A DNA stretch of 64,000 nucleotides, taken from positions 1,984,001 through 2,048,000 of the forward strand of contig NZ_CP042906.1 in NCBI RefSeq assembly GCF_008728855.1, written 5' to 3'. The notes beneath the pieces are model-generated. The model saw only the letters and a list, made by a program, of their open reading frames with translations, searched no databases and was not told where the DNA came from. This document shows, piece after piece, positions 62,951 to 64,000 of the stretch. A program made the position numbers and the translations under genes. Numbering within the stretch: position 1 is the first letter of the stretch; each line of letters opens with the position of its first letter. Origin of the DNA: Hypericibacter terrae. Its GTDB lineage: Bacteria; Pseudomonadota; Alphaproteobacteria; Dongiales; Dongiaceae.

Positions 62951-63661
62951 TCACGCCGCGGTTAGGGAGCCCGGCCCGCTCTTGGCGACGTCGGCCAGCT
63001 CCGCGATGAGCTGATCGGTGGTGCGCTGCCGGCAATAGCCCTTGATCGCGCGCTCGGAGAAATCCTGCCGCTCCTGGCTGTAGGTGGCGCAGCAATCGGT
63101 CACCAGCGTCACCAGGTAGCCGAGATCGCCGCCGACCCTCACCGTGTTCTCGACGCATTGGTCGCTGAGCACGCCGAACACGATGATCTGGTCGAATCCC
63201 ATGTTGCGCAGCAGATAGTCGAGATTCGTGGTGCCGAAGGGCCCCGAGGCGGTCTTGCGGATGATGATGTCGTCCTCCTCCGGTGCCACCTCGTCGATCA
63301 CCGCCGCCTCCCAGGATCCGCGCGGATAATGCATCTGCGAGGCCTTGTGATCGATGCCGCGGTCGCGGCCGTCCCGGGTCAGGCTTTCGATCACGATATA
63401 GATGTTCTCGATCCCCATCTTGCGGGTCGCGGCCTGGAGCCGTCGCTGGTTCGGGATGACCAGTTTCTCGAGCCGGTCATAGAAATAGCGATAGCCGTCG
63501 TTCTTCGGCGTGGGCTCCAGGGGCCGATGCCGGACCTTCGCCGCGCAATCGGCATTCTGCATGTCGACGCTCAGCAGCGCGGTGCGGGCAGGGACGATGG
63601 CACGCTCGCGATAGCGCGGACCCATGGCTTCGGGGCTGTCGGGGCGGATCACATAAGTCAT
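62951..63661 (-). CDS. Cysteine hydrolase, isochorismatase family
   Basis: A 236-residue isochorismatase-fold hydrolase. The triad is probably D33 (LSVDMQN), K136 (IIRKTASG) and C169 (LSDQCVENTV). The family includes maleamate amidohydrolase (NicF), ureidoacrylate hydrolase, nicotinamidase and biuret hydrolase. Substrate is not readable here. A NicF-like step would be needed after the NicX/formamidase cluster at 32741-38807, but the gene is 24 kb away and alone, so a link is speculative. The ATG at 63661 lies behind GAGGACCGAAGGACC. Confidence 0.87.
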   Translation of the reverse strand: MTYVIRPDSPEAMGPRYRERAIVPARTALLSVDMQNADCAAKVRHRPLEPTPKNDGYRYFYDRLEKLVIPNQRRLQAATRKMGIENIYIVIESLTRDGRDRGIDHKASQMHYPRGSWEAAVIDEVAPEEDDIIIRKTASGPFGTTNLDYLLRNMGFDQIIVFGVLSDQCVENTVRVGGDLGYLVTLVTDCCATYSQERQDFSERAIKGYCRQRTTDQLIAELADVAKSGPGSLTAA

Positions 63662-64000
63662 CGGTTCGGTCCTTCGGTCCTCTCTCGGGCGCCGCTCGTC
63701 TCGGGGGCGGCCGGATTATAGGCGAGCTTCCGGCGGGGCGGGAGGCCCCCTTGAGGCGGGGACCGAGGCCGGTGACGGCTCTCGACAGGGGGCAGCAGCG
63801 TACCGCTCGCGCTATGCAACGATAGCGCGGGAATGACCGCGAGGGCGCAGCTTTCCGGCTCGCGATCTGGTTACCGCATGGATGGGGCGTAGGCTGGGTC
63901 TCCGCCTATCTCTCGCTCACGCCGTTCGGCGATGTCGGCGAGAGTTCTTTCGGACCGGATGCTGCGGTCTATTGAGCGCGATGCGCGCTTGAGCTAAAGC
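63662..64000. other. Right-edge stretch without a supported gene
   Basis: About 340 bases with no start-to-stop gene. An open frame near 63830-63975 reads LAIWLPHGWGVGWVSAYLSL and ends in a stop, but it has no start codon and an upstream TAG, so it may be an eroded gene end. Confidence 0.4.

Noticed and set aside
62951-63661. NicF-like maleamate amidohydrolase completing the NicX pathway
   Set aside because: The triad fits the family, but the gene is 24 kb from the cluster, alone, and the family has many other substrates.
63830-63975. Open frame with protein-like sequence near the right edge
   Set aside because: No start codon after the upstream TAG; at most a gene remnant.
1-64000. tRNA, rRNA, CRISPR arrays, insertion sequences and prophage genes
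   Set aside because: Looked for by eye on both strands; no tRNA-like fold, repeat-spacer pattern, transposase or phage gene was found.

Overview
The window is a dense, GC-rich chromosomal segment with overlapping ATGA start/stop junctions, Tat-type signal peptides on solute-binding proteins, XylX-like and Cox-like catabolic enzymes, and MarC, DUF1062, DUF2252 and DUF2254 proteins. Together these suggest a metabolically versatile soil or rhizosphere alphaproteobacterium, probably of the Rhodospirillales type (inference; no rRNA or tRNA gene is present to anchor it). No phage, insertion sequence, CRISPR array or plasmid function was seen. It reads as catabolic and stress clusters laid side by side.

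Layout. 1-5050: an amino-acid ABC importer on the minus strand, then a GntR regulator, an SDR and a CocE-type hydrolase on the plus strand. 5051-8508: a non-coding stretch with a palindromic repeat, a DUF1062 protein, an AI-2E transporter and a methyltransferase. 8525-12698 (minus): a heteromeric Fe-S/FAD amine or opine oxidase pair translationally linked to a pyrrolysine-free MttB-family methyltransferase. 12962-15029: a DUF3616 protein and a LacI regulator. 15510-29685: a 12-gene sugar or sugar-acid operon divergent from the LacI gene. It has a solute-binding protein, two permeases and two unequal ATPases, then a Gfo/Idh/MocA oxidoreductase, a TIM-barrel isomerase, a DUF4432 protein, an SDR, a CaiB CoA-transferase, a second solute-binding-like protein without signal peptide, a crotonase and a XylX-like dehydratase. 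29700-32158 (minus): a small hypothetical gene and a chemoreceptor.

32741-43351 is the most interesting catabolic unit: a NicX-like dihydroxypyridine ring-cleaving dioxygenase, a CoxG-like protein, a three-subunit molybdenum hydroxylase, a formamidase-like alpha/beta hydrolase and a complete branched-chain-type ABC importer. The genes suggest uptake, hydroxylation, ring opening and deformylation of an N-heteroaromatic compound by a route that is related to, but not the same as, the known nic pathway.

43461-63661 looks like an envelope, energy and acid or oxygen stress region: two orphan family-3 binding proteins, a SYLF protein, a class III-like PPK2, an AdiC-like antiporter, DUF2252, MarC, a lipoprotein, an ionotropic-glutamate-receptor-like protein, DUF2254, a porin and the arginine deiminase operon arcDABC. 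FNR/ANR-type palindromes lie upstream of the DUF2252 gene, the DUF2254 gene and arcD, which suggests shared low-oxygen control. Polyphosphate (PPK2) and arginine (ArcABC) would be two respiration-independent sources of nucleotide phosphorylation.
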